Positions 7,297-15,705 of a stretch of DNA of 15,705 nucleotides are shown in pieces. This stretch comes from Cerioporus squamosus (lineage: Eukaryota; Basidiomycota; Agaricomycetes; Polyporales; Polyporaceae), in assembly GCA_022592435.1 (NCBI GenBank), contig JABYQS010000671.1, positions 1 through 15,705 of the forward strand, written 5' to 3'. The notes under the pieces were generated by a model, which was given only the letters and a program-made list of their open reading frames with translations, was not told the origin of the DNA and did no database searches. The translations under genes and the position numbers were made by a program. The number at the start of each line of letters is the position of its first letter. The first letter of the stretch is position 1.

Positions 7297-9929
7297 ATGG
7301 CAGCCCTCTGTCGCGCTCCCGACGACGACGACGACAACTTAATACTAGGTGCGTCTTCATCTACACCCGATCGGACACCACATACTTACATCGTTCCTTC
7401 CCGACCTGGGTGGGCGGTGCTAGTCCGCGTTTCCGGGACTGCTGGCGAGGGACCAGTCCTGGAATGGTGTGTGGAAACGGAGCTTACGCTCGACCTGACC
7501 CACACCTTTGACAACCTGCGTACTATTGCAGACCCTGTGTCCATCGATGCTCTGCGCGTCGTCTACGACGATGTCATTGTCAATGCCAGTCCGCTACGCC
7601 TGCTCTCGCTGTACAGCATGTGGCAGGCGCGCGATCTGAAGAAGATTGCCGTGGCTCACGCCGTGCGTGTCCTTTCCCGCGACACAGCAGCCGCTCTGTT
7701 CGACAAGTTAGTCGACCATACGTGCAGCTTGAGATGTCCGCGTACTGTCGCAGTCTTCACGACTCTGCGATCCGGCGTGCGGACAGAAGAACGTATATCT
7801 CGCGCGCGGGCCTTGCCCCGGAGCGCACGGCCTGTGGCGCCAGAGTCGTATTTGCCAGTGGTAGACGACACCCTCCGTCGCTTCATCATTGAAGACTGGC
7901 AGCGGACCGTCACCACCGACAGATTGCGTACCCAGGCTTGCGCGGCGTGTGCGCGAGGCACGCCTCCGAGCGACATTTCCCTCATTGACCCCGGCGACAT
8001 TGATCTATCTCTACTTCGAAACGACTGTTGCCGGAGGCGGTGCTGCCAACAACGTACGCGTTCGAACTGTACGAGAACGCCTTGCTTTGTCCCAAAGGCA
8101 TGTCTGACCCGTGGAGTGTCGCTCCTCTGCATATATGCGCGGAGTGCGAAGGCGATCTTGTCGGCCGGTCCAAGATGCCTAAGCTCTGTCTCGCCAACTG
8201 GCTGTACTACGGTATGGATGAGCTGCCTCCCATGTCGCTGACGCGTTATCTGCCAGTACACACGTCGACAAGGTCCTCATCGCCCGCGCGCGGACCAGTC
8301 GCATCTCTTTTCGCTTCAACAGTCTCCTACTAGCTTCCCGGGCGATGCGGATGAGCCGTTCCCGACTGACACACGTCAGCCCGTTCTACAGAAGTACATA
8401 TCGCGGTAATGTCCCTCGTCATGCAGCAGGAACACCACCCAGCTCAATAAAGTCTTACCACCGCCCCCGCGGTCGTCCGCGACACGATATGTGCTGTGTT
8501 TGTGGGCAGCAGCAAGCCACACCTGAGACGATTCGGAAACTGAGAGTGCTCCTCGCTCGGGAAAGTCGGTTGTGAAGACACTCATCCAGTTCTTGGTGGA
8601 GAAGAACCCCTACTACGCCGTTGACGATCAACACTTCTTTGGACTGAGCGAATCTAACCTGGATGACTGTTCCAACAGACAATGGCGACTTCACGACACT
8701 GGTGTGCCGTCTGCGATGGGAAGTCGGCTTCATCGGCGAGACATGCAGCAATAGACGCATCCACTGCCGACTATACGACGCGCAACAACACGAGGACGCC
8801 CCAGATGATCCTGAGTTGCTGCTGATGGAGAACGTCGGCTACACGTCCGGTGACGAGTCCCCAGTATCGTACCGGGAGATGAAGATGCGCGCCTTGTCTC
8901 ACTGCTTGAACGACGGCCGCTTCGTATGCTCCAAGGCAGGTGACAAGTTCGTGCCGGACTTCGAAAATCCTGCCTTGCTGACGTGGCTCTTTCCGCACCT
9001 CGATCCGTGGGGCATCGGCGGCTTTCATCACCCCGACCGAGTTAGAGCTATCACAATGGAGCAACAGCTGAAGTATCTCCTGCAGGTCGACGGTGGACAC
9101 TTCGAACGTGACCCTGACTTCGCGTTTGTGTACTTCAACATTCTTCAGAAGAAGGCAGTTTGCGACTCGGTACGGTTTCGCGTCAAAGAATCCCAGCAAC
9201 GACGAATGGTGGCCGCATTGCTTGCGATGGACAAGGTGCTTCTTCAGCAACTTATCCGTCGTTATAAGCAAGATCCCTCTTACCAGCCCACGACCGTAGA
9301 GGAGGCAAACATGCTGTCCCTTATCGACAGTGTGGGGACAGTGTTACCAAATATACCCGGCACAACAGGATACAAGCTGTCGATGCGGAACGAGATCCGG
9401 GCCCTGGTCAACTTCAAAGGAACACCTGCGTTGTTCATAACGCTCAATCCTTCCGATGTTCATCACCCACTGGTGCGCCTTTTGCTGGCGACCAAATTTG
9501 CTTGGAAGACGCCGCTGTCGGGGAAGAGCTCAGTGCCTGGCAGAGAAGGCTCGTGGCTGCTAAAAACCCGGGAGCTTGTGCACGTTTCTTCCATACGATG
9601 ATCTCCAGCTTCATCAACGTCGTTCTCCGATACGGGAAGGCAGAGAAGGGACTGTTTGGCAAGTGCACAGCATACTATGCCACGGTCGAAGCACAAGCGA
9701 GAGGCACCCTGCACTGTCACATGTTGATCTGGCTCGACGGTCATCCCTCCCCTCAGAAAATGCGAGACATGATGCGCGATTCTCGTGAGTACACTGCCCA
9801 CATGTTCTCATGGCTCGAGAGTATAATCAAGTCTGAACTGCTCGGCAGCAGTACGACAGTAGCGGAACCCGAAGGCCGAGCTCTCCCACGGCCGCCTTTC
9901 CGCGAGTCGCCCACAACGTCCATCCCGGT
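7297..9929 (+). pseudogene. RepHel transposase, N-terminal part including Rep HUH motif, broken by about ten frame changes
   Basis: Recognisable segments change frame repeatedly. From the ATG at 7297 the frame runs to about 8025 and includes LKKIAVAHAVRVLSRDTAAA (SAP-like helix pair) and DKLVDHTCSLRCP. The next frame gives LPTTYAFELYENALLCPKGM and LCLANWLYYGMDELPP (DUF6570-like). Another gives STHVDKVLIARARTSRISFR. Between 8411 and 8670 the frame changes about six times (VVRDTICAVFVGSS, TIRKLRVLLARES, VVKTLIQFLVEKNPYY). The frame at 8663-9490 is long (FENPALLTWLFPHLDPWGIG, GTPALFITLNPSDVHHPLV). The last, 9487-9905, holds GTLHCHMLIWLDG, the HUH motif at 9712-9720. Most changes fit single-base losses, some single-base gains. 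There are almost no in-frame stops besides those created by the shifts. It could be decay, or local sequence error, since flanking genes are clean. Placement of the six shifts in 8411-8670 depends on recalled family pattern. Confidence 0.75.
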
Positions 9930-12900
9930 GTGAAGCGGCAGCCCAGCGTCGTGGATATGTCGCCAGCAGCGTTTCAAGACGAGTACAGCTCGTTCGTGAA
10001 CGAGCTGGTACAGCGGTATAACTGGCATCAGCACACGGAGACGTGCTGGAAGTACTTACGCTCTAACCAAGCTCGCTCGGACGAAAACTGTCGTATGCGA
10101 ATCGACGGTACCACTCGCTCCCACACAACAGTCGACCCGGACACCCTGTCGATTCAGCTGCGACGACTCCATCCGCGGATCGCAAACTACAACGACCTTA
10201 CAATGTTCCTGATGCAAGCAAATATGGACATCAAGCACATCGGCTCAGGAGAGGGTGCGAAAGCGCTGATCTACTATGTGACAGACTACATTACCAAGTC
10301 CTCGTTGCCTACGCACCTCGGACTCGCTGCTCTTATGTATGCAATCAATTCTACGAACGCTAAGTATGGCCGGTCTCCAGAATGGGGCAACAGTGAGGAC
10401 ACCGGCGCGCTGACTATTCTCGTCAACAGCCTGTTGTCTCGACAAGAGACCTCTCACCAGCAAGTGATGAGTTATCTGGTTGGCGGTGGCGACCACTATA
10501 CCAGTCACAGGTTTCGCATGTTGCACTACAGAGCCTTTGAGCGGATGGTACGAATGCATTGGGGCGAGTTCCAAACGACTCCTCCCGTCGACCGCGTCAG
10601 CACCTCCCGTCGACCACCAAGTGAGACGGCGGGGTCCTCCACCGAGCACGTACACGTTCCCGCTGAGGCTGGCTCCCCCGCTGATTCAGCCATGCGATTC
10701 GAGCCAAGCGCAGACGAGGAGGCTTACTCTGTCCAGGAAGAAGAGTCTGTCACGCTCCATCTTACTAACGGATCAATCTCCACATTGAATCAACAGCAAG
10801 ACTACCTGCTGCGCCCACAGACTGAACCCTTCCACTCCATGTCGCTATATCAGTTCGCCGGCCTCACTGAGAAGATCACTTGCTCTTCAGAGGCACGACG
10901 GGTTGCACGCGGCAACCCCAACAGAAGTCAGCCCAGCACACGCGGCCGACCCAGCGAAGAACGCGGCTCCTTCATGCCCGCCCACCCCGACCATGGGACA
11001 CATATGGTGCGCAAGCGAGTTGTGTGGGTCGTACCTGTCATCCTCGGCAGTCGCATAGCTCGTAGCGACCGGTCAGAAGACGAGCGCGAGAGCTGGGCAC
11101 GTACCATCCTCATACTGTTCTTCCCATGGCGGACGCCCGGCGACTTAAAGGCGGACGGAGAGTCATGGATTGACAGTTACACGCGTTTGCGACGGTATAT
11201 TCCACGCGAACACCAGTCGATCATCGAGAACATGAACGTGCTCAACGAGTGCCGCGATGCTCGGGACAGGGTAAGAGAGAGCAGGCGGGCTGCCGGCGGG
11301 GCAACGCCAGTCGAACAGTCCGCCAGAGGCGATCAACTGCATGCGAACGAAAGTAGCTCAGAGCACGAAGACGACGACACAGAGCCCGATCCCCATTCCT
11401 TGGCACCTCCCGATACCCACCAGTTAGCACCACCTCGTCGCTCGCCTTTGGAAGCGCTCACGGACCTCATCTCGCTCCCCGCGCGAGTAGCAGTTGACAG
11501 GTGCTTCACTCGTTCGCTGACCGAACCCAGCAGCACTACCTTTGGGTCTGCTACGAGACTGACCGAACTGCAAGCGGTGTCCGTCCGTAACGAACACGCG
11601 CAGATGCGCATGCTGAAGCGCAAACGCCGGCCCGAACCTGTGCCTGTCACCGCCCGCGACTTGCCAGCGTTTGCCGCTCGTTCCGAGCTGGTCCCCGCCA
11701 CCGTGTCGACAATGTCGCTTCCTGAAGCGGGACCCAGTTCGTCGCGCTGGCCCGGACAATCTCTCGGAGGAAACCCGCAGCCGGACGAGTTGCAGAACGT
11801 GATCGACACAGTTGTAGCCGAATTTCGACTAGACAACAACCCGGAACAACTCCGAGCCTTCGACATTGTTGCCAGACATGTCTGCTTTGGTGGACCACCG
11901 TTGTCCATGTATATCGGAGGCGTAGGGGGGACGGGGAAGTCATACGTGATTGAAGCAATCCTCCGATTGTTCTCCCTTCTGGGACGGAGGAACGAAGTTC
12001 TCGTGTCCGCGCCGACTGGAGCCGCTGCAGTCCTGATCGGCGGCTACACCGTTCACTCGCTTCTCCTGCTGCCCAACAAGGATAACCCCGACCTTCAAAC
12101 ATTAGCAGTCATATGGGAGAATGTACTCTATCTCATAATCGACGAGGTCTCTATGATCAGCGCCCCTTTCCTTTCAGACATTTCCACTCGCATGCAACAT
12201 GCAAAAGGGCAGTCGGCGTTAGCAGAAGATCGGCCGTTCGGAGGCGTCAGCGTCATTTTCCTCGGCGACTTCGGCCAACTGAAGCCCGTACACAGTCCCG
12301 CCCTGTACTCTCACAGGTTCATCTGCGAACCAACTGTCCAGGATTCGCAACACAACAGCACCCTTGCCGCGTTCAAGGGGGTTTATCTGTGGAGGTCCGT
12401 AACCACGGTGGTTGTCTTGCGGAAGAATCAACGGCAAAGCAGCGACGCGCCTTACTCAACCTTACTCAGCCGTATCCGAGAAGGCCAGAGCGGCGAAGCA
12501 CGCTACAACGGCACCGCGCACGATTTCCGCGCCTTGCAGAAACGGCTCATCCAGAACTTCGACTTGCCGACCTGCGCCCGTTTCGCCGAAGCACCAGTCA
12601 TCGTGGGACGCAAGGCGGTACGAGATGCCTTGAATTACCGACTCCTCCAGCTTCACGCCGACAGCATACGGGCTCATGTCGACGTATACTACGCCATCGA
12701 CAAGATCCAGGGCGAACTAGTCCGAGGCGCCGTTCGTGACACGGTGTGGGACCTGGGGTCGACCATCACTAACGATAGCGTTGGCCGCCTACCTCTGTTT
12801 CCAGGGATGCGCGTCATGGTTCAAGAGAACATCGCGTTTGCGTACCATGTCGTCAACGGCGCAGTTGGCACAGTCAGAGACATCAGGTACGACGAGCATT

Positions 12901-13361
12901 TAGGTTACCGTACCGTGTCAGTGGTATACGTCGAGATCCCTGGAGCAGGGCGATTGTTGGGCCAAGGAGCAGAAGACATCATCCCGATCTTTCCGACCCC
13001 TACCTACTTCACTTGGACTAGACGTCGCGCCACCAAAACGGTCCCTGCTGACCAGGACAGCGTAACGCGTCTGCAGCCCCCTCTGCTGCCTGCGTACTCG
13101 TACACGGACTACAAAGCACAAGGGCGGTCGTTGGACTGCGCAATCGTCGATCTCGACAGCTGTTTCTCAATGCAAGGTGCATACGTCATGCTCTCGCGCG
13201 TCCGGACGCTGGACGGCTTGGCCATACTTCGTCCGTTCAAACCTCGCAAGATCGAACAGCGTATATCGGCGGAGCTCCGCGACGAATTCAACCGTCTGGA
13301 GGAACGCGACATCGAAACCACTTCCCAGTGGCGTCAAGCCCGGCTTGCTCGTCTGACGTAG
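9930..13361 (+). CDS. RepHel transposase, C-terminal part: Rep tyrosine motif, spacer and PIF1-type helicase (intact frame)
   Basis: An uninterrupted frame of 1143 codons. It begins at a GTG inside the transposase; the first ATG in frame is codon 9. Residues 114-123 read IYYVTDYITK, the Rep tyrosine motif with Y116 and Y120 and the lysine K123. A spacer follows with WARTILILFFPWRTPGDLK and IIENMNVLNECRDARD, then a Ser/Pro/Glu-rich linker. From about residue 625 it is a PIF1-like 5'-3' helicase: Walker A GGVGGTGKS (663-671), Walker B LIIDE (735-739), motif III LGDFGQLKPV (from 778), DYKAQGRSL (from 1060) and YVMLSRVRTLDGL (from 1085). All ATPase motifs are intact. Its natural product would be fused to the preceding Rep half, but the HUH histidines lie one frame change upstream. 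As it stands this frame alone lacks the nuclease metal site. Confidence 0.88.
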   Translation: MKRQPSVVDMSPAAFQDEYSSFVNELVQRYNWHQHTETCWKYLRSNQARSDENCRMRIDGTTRSHTTVDPDTLSIQLRRLHPRIANYNDLTMFLMQANMDIKHIGSGEGAKALIYYVTDYITKSSLPTHLGLAALMYAINSTNAKYGRSPEWGNSEDTGALTILVNSLLSRQETSHQQVMSYLVGGGDHYTSHRFRMLHYRAFERMVRMHWGEFQTTPPVDRVSTSRRPPSETAGSSTEHVHVPAEAGSPADSAMRFEPSADEEAYSVQEEESVTLHLTNGSISTLNQQQDYLLRPQTEPFHSMSLYQFAGLTEKITCSSEARRVARGNPNRSQPSTRGRPSEERGSFMPAHPDHGTHMVRKRVVWVVPVILGSRIARSDRSEDERESWARTILILFFPWRTPGDLKADGESWIDSYTRLRRYIPREHQSIIENMNVLNECRDARDRVRESRRAAGGATPVEQSARGDQLHANESSSEHEDDDTEPDPHSLAPPDTHQLAPPRRSPLEALTDLISLPARVAVDRCFTRSLTEPSSTTFGSATRLTELQAVSVRNEHAQMRMLKRKRRPEPVPVTARDLPAFAARSELVPATVSTMSLPEAGPSSSRWPGQSLGGNPQPDELQNVIDTVVAEFRLDNNPEQLRAFDIVARHVCFGGPPLSMYIGGVGGTGKSYVIEAILRLFSLLGRRNEVLVSAPTGAAAVLIGGYTVHSLLLLPNKDNPDLQTLAVIWENVLYLIIDEVSMISAPFLSDISTRMQHAKGQSALAEDRPFGGVSVIFLGDFGQLKPVHSPALYSHRFICEPTVQDSQHNSTLAAFKGVYLWRSVTTVVVLRKNQRQSSDAPYSTLLSRIREGQSGEARYNGTAHDFRALQKRLIQNFDLPTCARFAEAPVIVGRKAVRDALNYRLLQLHADSIRAHVDVYYAIDKIQGELVRGAVRDTVWDLGSTITNDSVGRLPLFPGMRVMVQENIAFAYHVVNGAVGTVRDIRYDEHLGYRTVSVVYVEIPGAGRLLGQGAEDIIPIFPTPTYFTWTRRRATKTVPADQDSVTRLQPPLLPAYSYTDYKAQGRSLDCAIVDLDSCFSMQGAYVMLSRVRTLDGLAILRPFKPRKIEQRISAELRDEFNRLEERDIETTSQWRQARLARLT

Positions 13362-13527
13362 CGACCCCATCCCCACATGCACCCTCACCGAACGCATCGC
13401 GACGGATGCCCCGAAATTGCCCTCCGAATCCCTCTAAAAAACGCCCCGGCGGCATGCCGGTTACGAGCGAGTAAAGTTAAGACCACATGTAGGTCACGCA
13501 GTTCCCCAGAAGCGAGGCACTGTACTG

Positions 13528-13623
13528 TAGCGGTTACTGCGACCCTGCGCTCGTGCATATGAAAGCTCCGGTTCGACTCTTGACGATGTTTCGGGTTTAC
13601 ATCTTCAAGTTTCATTTGTTTTT
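13528..13623 (+). other. tRNA-like pol III promoter arrangement (A box, B box, T5), possible tRNA-derived SINE fragment
   Basis: TAGCGGTTACTG (13528-13539) resembles the D-arm/A box of tRNAs such as tRNA-Val, and GGTTCGACTC (13570-13579) matches the core B box. A run of five T lies at 13619-13623, suitable as a pol III stop. The full cloverleaf does not fold: the T stem and acceptor stem fail to pair. So it is not called a functional tRNA. An imperfect 11-bp stem follows the B box (13579-13589 with 13599-13609). Confidence 0.3.
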
Positions 13624-13807
13624 ATTCTGGTTGCCCTCGCGAATCTCAGACCCGCCTTCTCCGGTCGCCCGTACCGTAGCAGTGTACATACGCTGGTGCG
13701 TGTTATCGGCGGCACGGGCGATGCTCCGTGACTCGCAACGACAATGCCCATATGCCCCGCTCTATCCACAACTCCCCACGGAAGAAGACCATAATCTCCC
13801 TCGCAAA

Positions 13808-13827
13808 GTGGCGCGTGCCCGCGCCAC
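13808..13827. repeat. Perfect 8-bp hairpin GTGGCGCG-tgcc-CGCGCCAC
   Basis: Eight paired bases with a 4-nt loop, about 450 bases past the transposase stop. Its size and GC content are like a Helitron 3' subterminal hairpin, but the following bases (CTCCTACTC) contain CTAC rather than CTRR. Confidence 0.5.
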
Positions 13828-13915
13828 CTCCTACTCTCCATCCCGACCATACTTATTTGTGTGCTTCAACGTCCATCGCAGCACTGCGCGTGCCTGCGAC
13901 TCGTGTCAACGATAA

Positions 13916-13936
13916 CACGCGAGCTCTGCTCGCGTG
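13916..13936. repeat. Perfect 9-bp hairpin CACGCGAGC-tct-GCTCGCGTG
   Basis: Nine paired bases with a 3-nt loop, 33 bases before the ATG of the MYND pseudogene. The following bases contain CTGC, not CTRR. It may be a Helitron end relic or an element in the leader of the downstream gene. Confidence 0.5.
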
Positions 13937-13968
13937 CGAAACAACTGCCATTGCAAACGACCTGAAAC

Positions 13969-14971
13969 ATGGAAGCCGCAGCCACGTGTGCTTTCCCACC
14001 CCAAACTGTCGCGAGTTTTCTCTCATACAAACCTGGTCCACTTTAGTGGCCAGGAACAGAGCCATTGCGGCCCTGAAGGCGCTGACTGGACTAGCTTCCA
14101 ACAGGCCCGCGATAGGTGCTCAGAAGGGTCTCCCTTGGGAGGTCGTCGTGGTTTCGGAAGTCAAGGCACGATCGATTCTCCAACTGAAGCTGCTCCTCAA
14201 GTTGCTCGCGACGTGATGAACGCTCGACTCTCGCCTCCGACGGACAAATCATCCAAGGACGCGCTCGAAGAACGGTTCACTGTCCGTTCTGATGCTTCTG
14301 GCGCCTCTCGGGTTTGACCTCCTCGGCAGACTCGACAGCGACGTGGGCTGCGCGTCGTTCGGGAGGAAACAATCCAGTCGATGCACACAATACTGCCAGT
14401 CGTTCTCATCATACTGTGGCACAGGTACGGTAGTCTCCCTCTTATCACGTTTTGTCCCGCTCGCATTGAGTCATTAATGACAGCCATTCGCAGAGTACCA
14501 GACGGCCGATTGGCGTGTCCACAAGCAGACCTGTCGCTCGCTCGAGGGCGGCCGCTGGGTCACTAATCCCTTTCGCATGTCCATCCCGGATGAACCTAAC
14601 ACGAGCCGGCCTCATCTGGCCACGTTCCGACGGCCGCAGCGTTCTCGACGAGTTCAGCTATACATTCAAGAGGCTCTGAGCCGACAACCGGCCGCCGCCA
14701 ACATCCATGGGACAAATCGTTTCTAGTCAAGCTGCAAGCCCCAAACGGGCTCCCGCGACAGGCCTCCATGATCTACGACCGTAGCAAGGCGATCCGGTCG
14801 GTGTTCGCCTGGCGAGTGGACGGCCCATCTACGTATGACGAGTGCATCGCCGAGATCACCGGTCCAAAAGTCGCGTTCGGAGGCCGGAAGATGCATCGGT
14901 GGGCCAAGCGGATTGGGGATCTCGAAACTAAGCGTGTGTCAGGACCGCGAGCCGAACAGGACATAAGGTGA
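13969..14971 (+). pseudogene. MYND-type zinc finger protein, frameshifted and with lost zinc ligands
   Basis: From the ATG at 13969 the frame gives MEAAATCAFPPQTVASFL and stops at 14039. The message continues in other frames: ALKALTGLASNRPAIGAQKG and LPWEVVVVSEVKARSIL, then VARDVMNARLSPPTDKSS, then LAPLGFDLLGRLDSDVGCAS. A MYND-like finger spans a 69-nt intron (14425-14493, GTACGG...CGCAG): CTQYCQSFSSYCGTEYQ, then TADWRVHKQTCRSLEGGRW. A shift at about 14715 leads into FLVKLQAPNGLPRQASMIYD and GGRKMHRWAKRIGDLE, ending TGA at 14969. So there are about four frame changes (near 14040, 14185, 14290 and 14715). The finger has lost at least two of its usual cysteines: CASF where C..C is expected, and EYQ where ECQ is expected. 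MYND fingers bind proline-rich partners. This copy is unlikely to encode a working protein. Confidence 0.65.
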
Positions 14972-15475
14972 TACCTGGGTTTGTAGTCGGGCTGGGGCCA
15001 CATCTAGGATCTGTAAACGATCAGTACGTCGCGTGGGCCTCTGCGAAGATCATTTAGGCTCAGGGAACGTCTGTTCCCGCCCTCCCGCTCGAGTGGCCTG
15101 AGACTTGTTTCACCTTAAAACGTGAAGCTGCTACATGTACACGATGGCCGAGCGCGAAGTATGGTGAGTCTTCAGCCCGACTCGTCAGTCGGCCACTGCT
15201 AACCCGACCTCAATCTTCCAGACGTTCCGGGTACGGTGGAGCTTGTTCGCCGTTGGTGAACGCGTCGGGCAGAGCGGGGCCGATAGACGGCGCAGAAGAG
15301 GTCCGGGCTTCTCGGGGGACCCTGATAGAGTACGACATGTCAGGCATGTCGCGCATTGGCCACTCTCGCCGACGATAATATGCACCCTCCCGGATCGGGA
15401 AGGCGTAGAGTTCGATGGCCACGCCCTCTCTCATCGTCATACTCCTTCCCCAATCTCTGGGGGCATTGCGAAGAG
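14972..15475. other. Intergenic region upstream of the secreted-protein gene
   Basis: No gene is supported on either strand. A perfect 6-bp hairpin GGGAAC-gtct-GTTCCC lies at 15063-15078. The rest is presumably upstream promoter sequence for the gene starting at 15586. Confidence 0.5.
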
Positions 15476-15481
15476 TATAAA
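15476..15481 (+). promoter_or_regulatory. TATA box of the secreted-protein gene
   Basis: GAGTATAAAGGCG lies 105 bases before the ATG at 15586. It is followed by a pyrimidine-rich leader (about 15520-15580, many CTTCG and CTTTC repeats), the usual core promoter design of well-expressed fungal genes. Confidence 0.7.
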
Positions 15482-15585
15482 GGCGACGCGGAAGACACCG
15501 CTGGACCTCGTCCACGGTACCCACACTCCTTCGTCGCTGGCCCACACCGTCGCTCTTTCGCTCTTCGCACCTTCGCTTTCCCACA

Positions 15586-15705
15586 ATGTTCAAGAAATTC
15601 CTCCTTGTCGCTTTCGCTGCGGTTACCTCAGTGCGCGCCGCCCCAACCGCTCCAAGCGGCTTGACCAGTTCAACTGTAACAGGTGAGCGGCGGCACGCAA
15701 CAGGC
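15586..15705 (+). CDS. Secreted protein, first exon with signal peptide (continues past window)
   Basis: The ATG at 15586 sits in a CACAATG context. Exon 1 runs to 15682 (32 codons plus one base) and is followed by a GTGAGC donor. The product begins MFKKFLLVAFAAVTSVRA, then APTAPSGLTSSTVTG: two lysines, a hydrophobic core of about 12 residues and an A-x-A-like cleavage site after residue 18. That is a standard signal peptide followed by a small-residue, Thr/Ser/Pro-rich mature start. TATA box and pyrimidine-rich leader support the start. Too little is in the window to name the family; a small secreted protein or a cell-wall enzyme are both possible. Confidence 0.7.
   Translation, partial: MFKKFLLVAFAAVTSVRAAPTAPSGLTSSTVTGERRHATG

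Larger units (their letters stand above)
7297..13361 (+). mobile_element. Helitron (RepHel type), transposase-bearing core; termini not found
   Basis: Successive segments on one strand give, in order, a DUF6570-like region, a Helitron_like_N region with the Rep HUH motif, the Rep tyrosine motif, a spacer and a PIF1-type SF1B helicase. This is the standard order of a fungal RepHel Helitron, which moves by rolling-circle replication. The limits given are those of the coding core. I could not identify a 5' TC end or a 3' hairpin followed by CTRR, so the true element is larger and may include neighbouring genes. Confidence 0.85.
13362..13968. other. 3' flank of the transposase; hairpins but no recognisable Helitron end
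   Basis: No coding region is supported. The block contains a tRNA-like A/B box arrangement and two strong hairpins (separate entries). A smaller stem is CCGGC-GGCAT-GCCGG near 13446-13460. None is followed within about 15 bases by CTRR. Confidence 0.5.

Noticed and set aside
13510..13600. A functional tRNA gene
   Set aside because: A and B boxes are present, but the T stem and acceptor stem do not pair and no anticodon stem of normal geometry can be drawn.
13362..15060. Helitron 3' terminus (hairpin plus CTRR followed by T)
   Set aside because: CTAA-T near 14560, CTAG-T near 14717, CTGG-T near 13628 and CTGA-T near 15320 were checked; none has a suitable stem-loop 5-15 bases upstream.
1..15705. 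CRISPR arrays, bacterial operons or ribosome binding sites
   Set aside because: Spliceosomal introns, Kozak-type starts, TATA boxes and fungal gene families show a eukaryotic genome; no regularly spaced short repeats with unique spacers occur.

Overview
The window looks like nuclear DNA of a basidiomycete fungus, most likely an Agaricomycete. Spliceable introns are very short (about 45-70 nt) with GTRNGY-type donors, CTNAC-like branch points and CAG/TAG acceptors. The gene families (DUF6532, MYND finger, fungal RepHel Helitron) are also typical of mushroom-forming fungi. Nearly all genes had to be assembled exon by exon, because single open frames do not show them.

Layout. (1) 1-636, + strand: the last four exons of a DUF6532-type protein gene. 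(2) 1150-1500: an array of 81-bp units, each centred on a GC-rich palindrome. (3) 1798-1854: a 17-bp perfect inverted repeat, then 1915-2444 (+): the clean C-terminal exons of a second Agaricomycete-type hypothetical protein with an unresolved 5' end. (4) 2760-3560: a degenerate tandem repeat of about 150-190 bp units. (5) 3870-4547 (-): a three-exon gene of unknown function. (6) 5489-6658 (-): a complete five-exon gene for a ribonucleotide reductase small subunit (R2). It keeps all six iron ligands and the radical tyrosine but lacks the C-terminal tail that normally docks on the large subunit. (7) 7297-13361 (+): a Helitron RepHel transposase. Its first 2.6 kb (SAP-like region, DUF6570-like region and the Rep HUH motif) is broken by about ten frame changes. 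The last 3.4 kb (Rep tyrosines, spacer, PIF1-type helicase) is one intact frame. (8) 13528-13623: a tRNA-like pol III promoter arrangement. (9) 13969-14971 (+): a frameshifted MYND-finger pseudogene. (10) 15476-15705 (+): TATA box, pyrimidine-rich leader and first exon of a secreted protein running off the window.

The central interest is the junction of the R2 gene and the Helitron, which are divergent across a 0.64-kb intergenic region. Fungal Helitrons replicate by a rolling-circle mechanism and are known to capture host genes with introns intact. A diverged, tail-less R2 next to one could be captured cargo, a former dNTP-supply partner, or an ordinary host paralogue that happens to lie there. 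I could not find convincing Helitron termini (5' TC, 3' hairpin plus CTRR), so which of the neighbours lie inside the element is unresolved.
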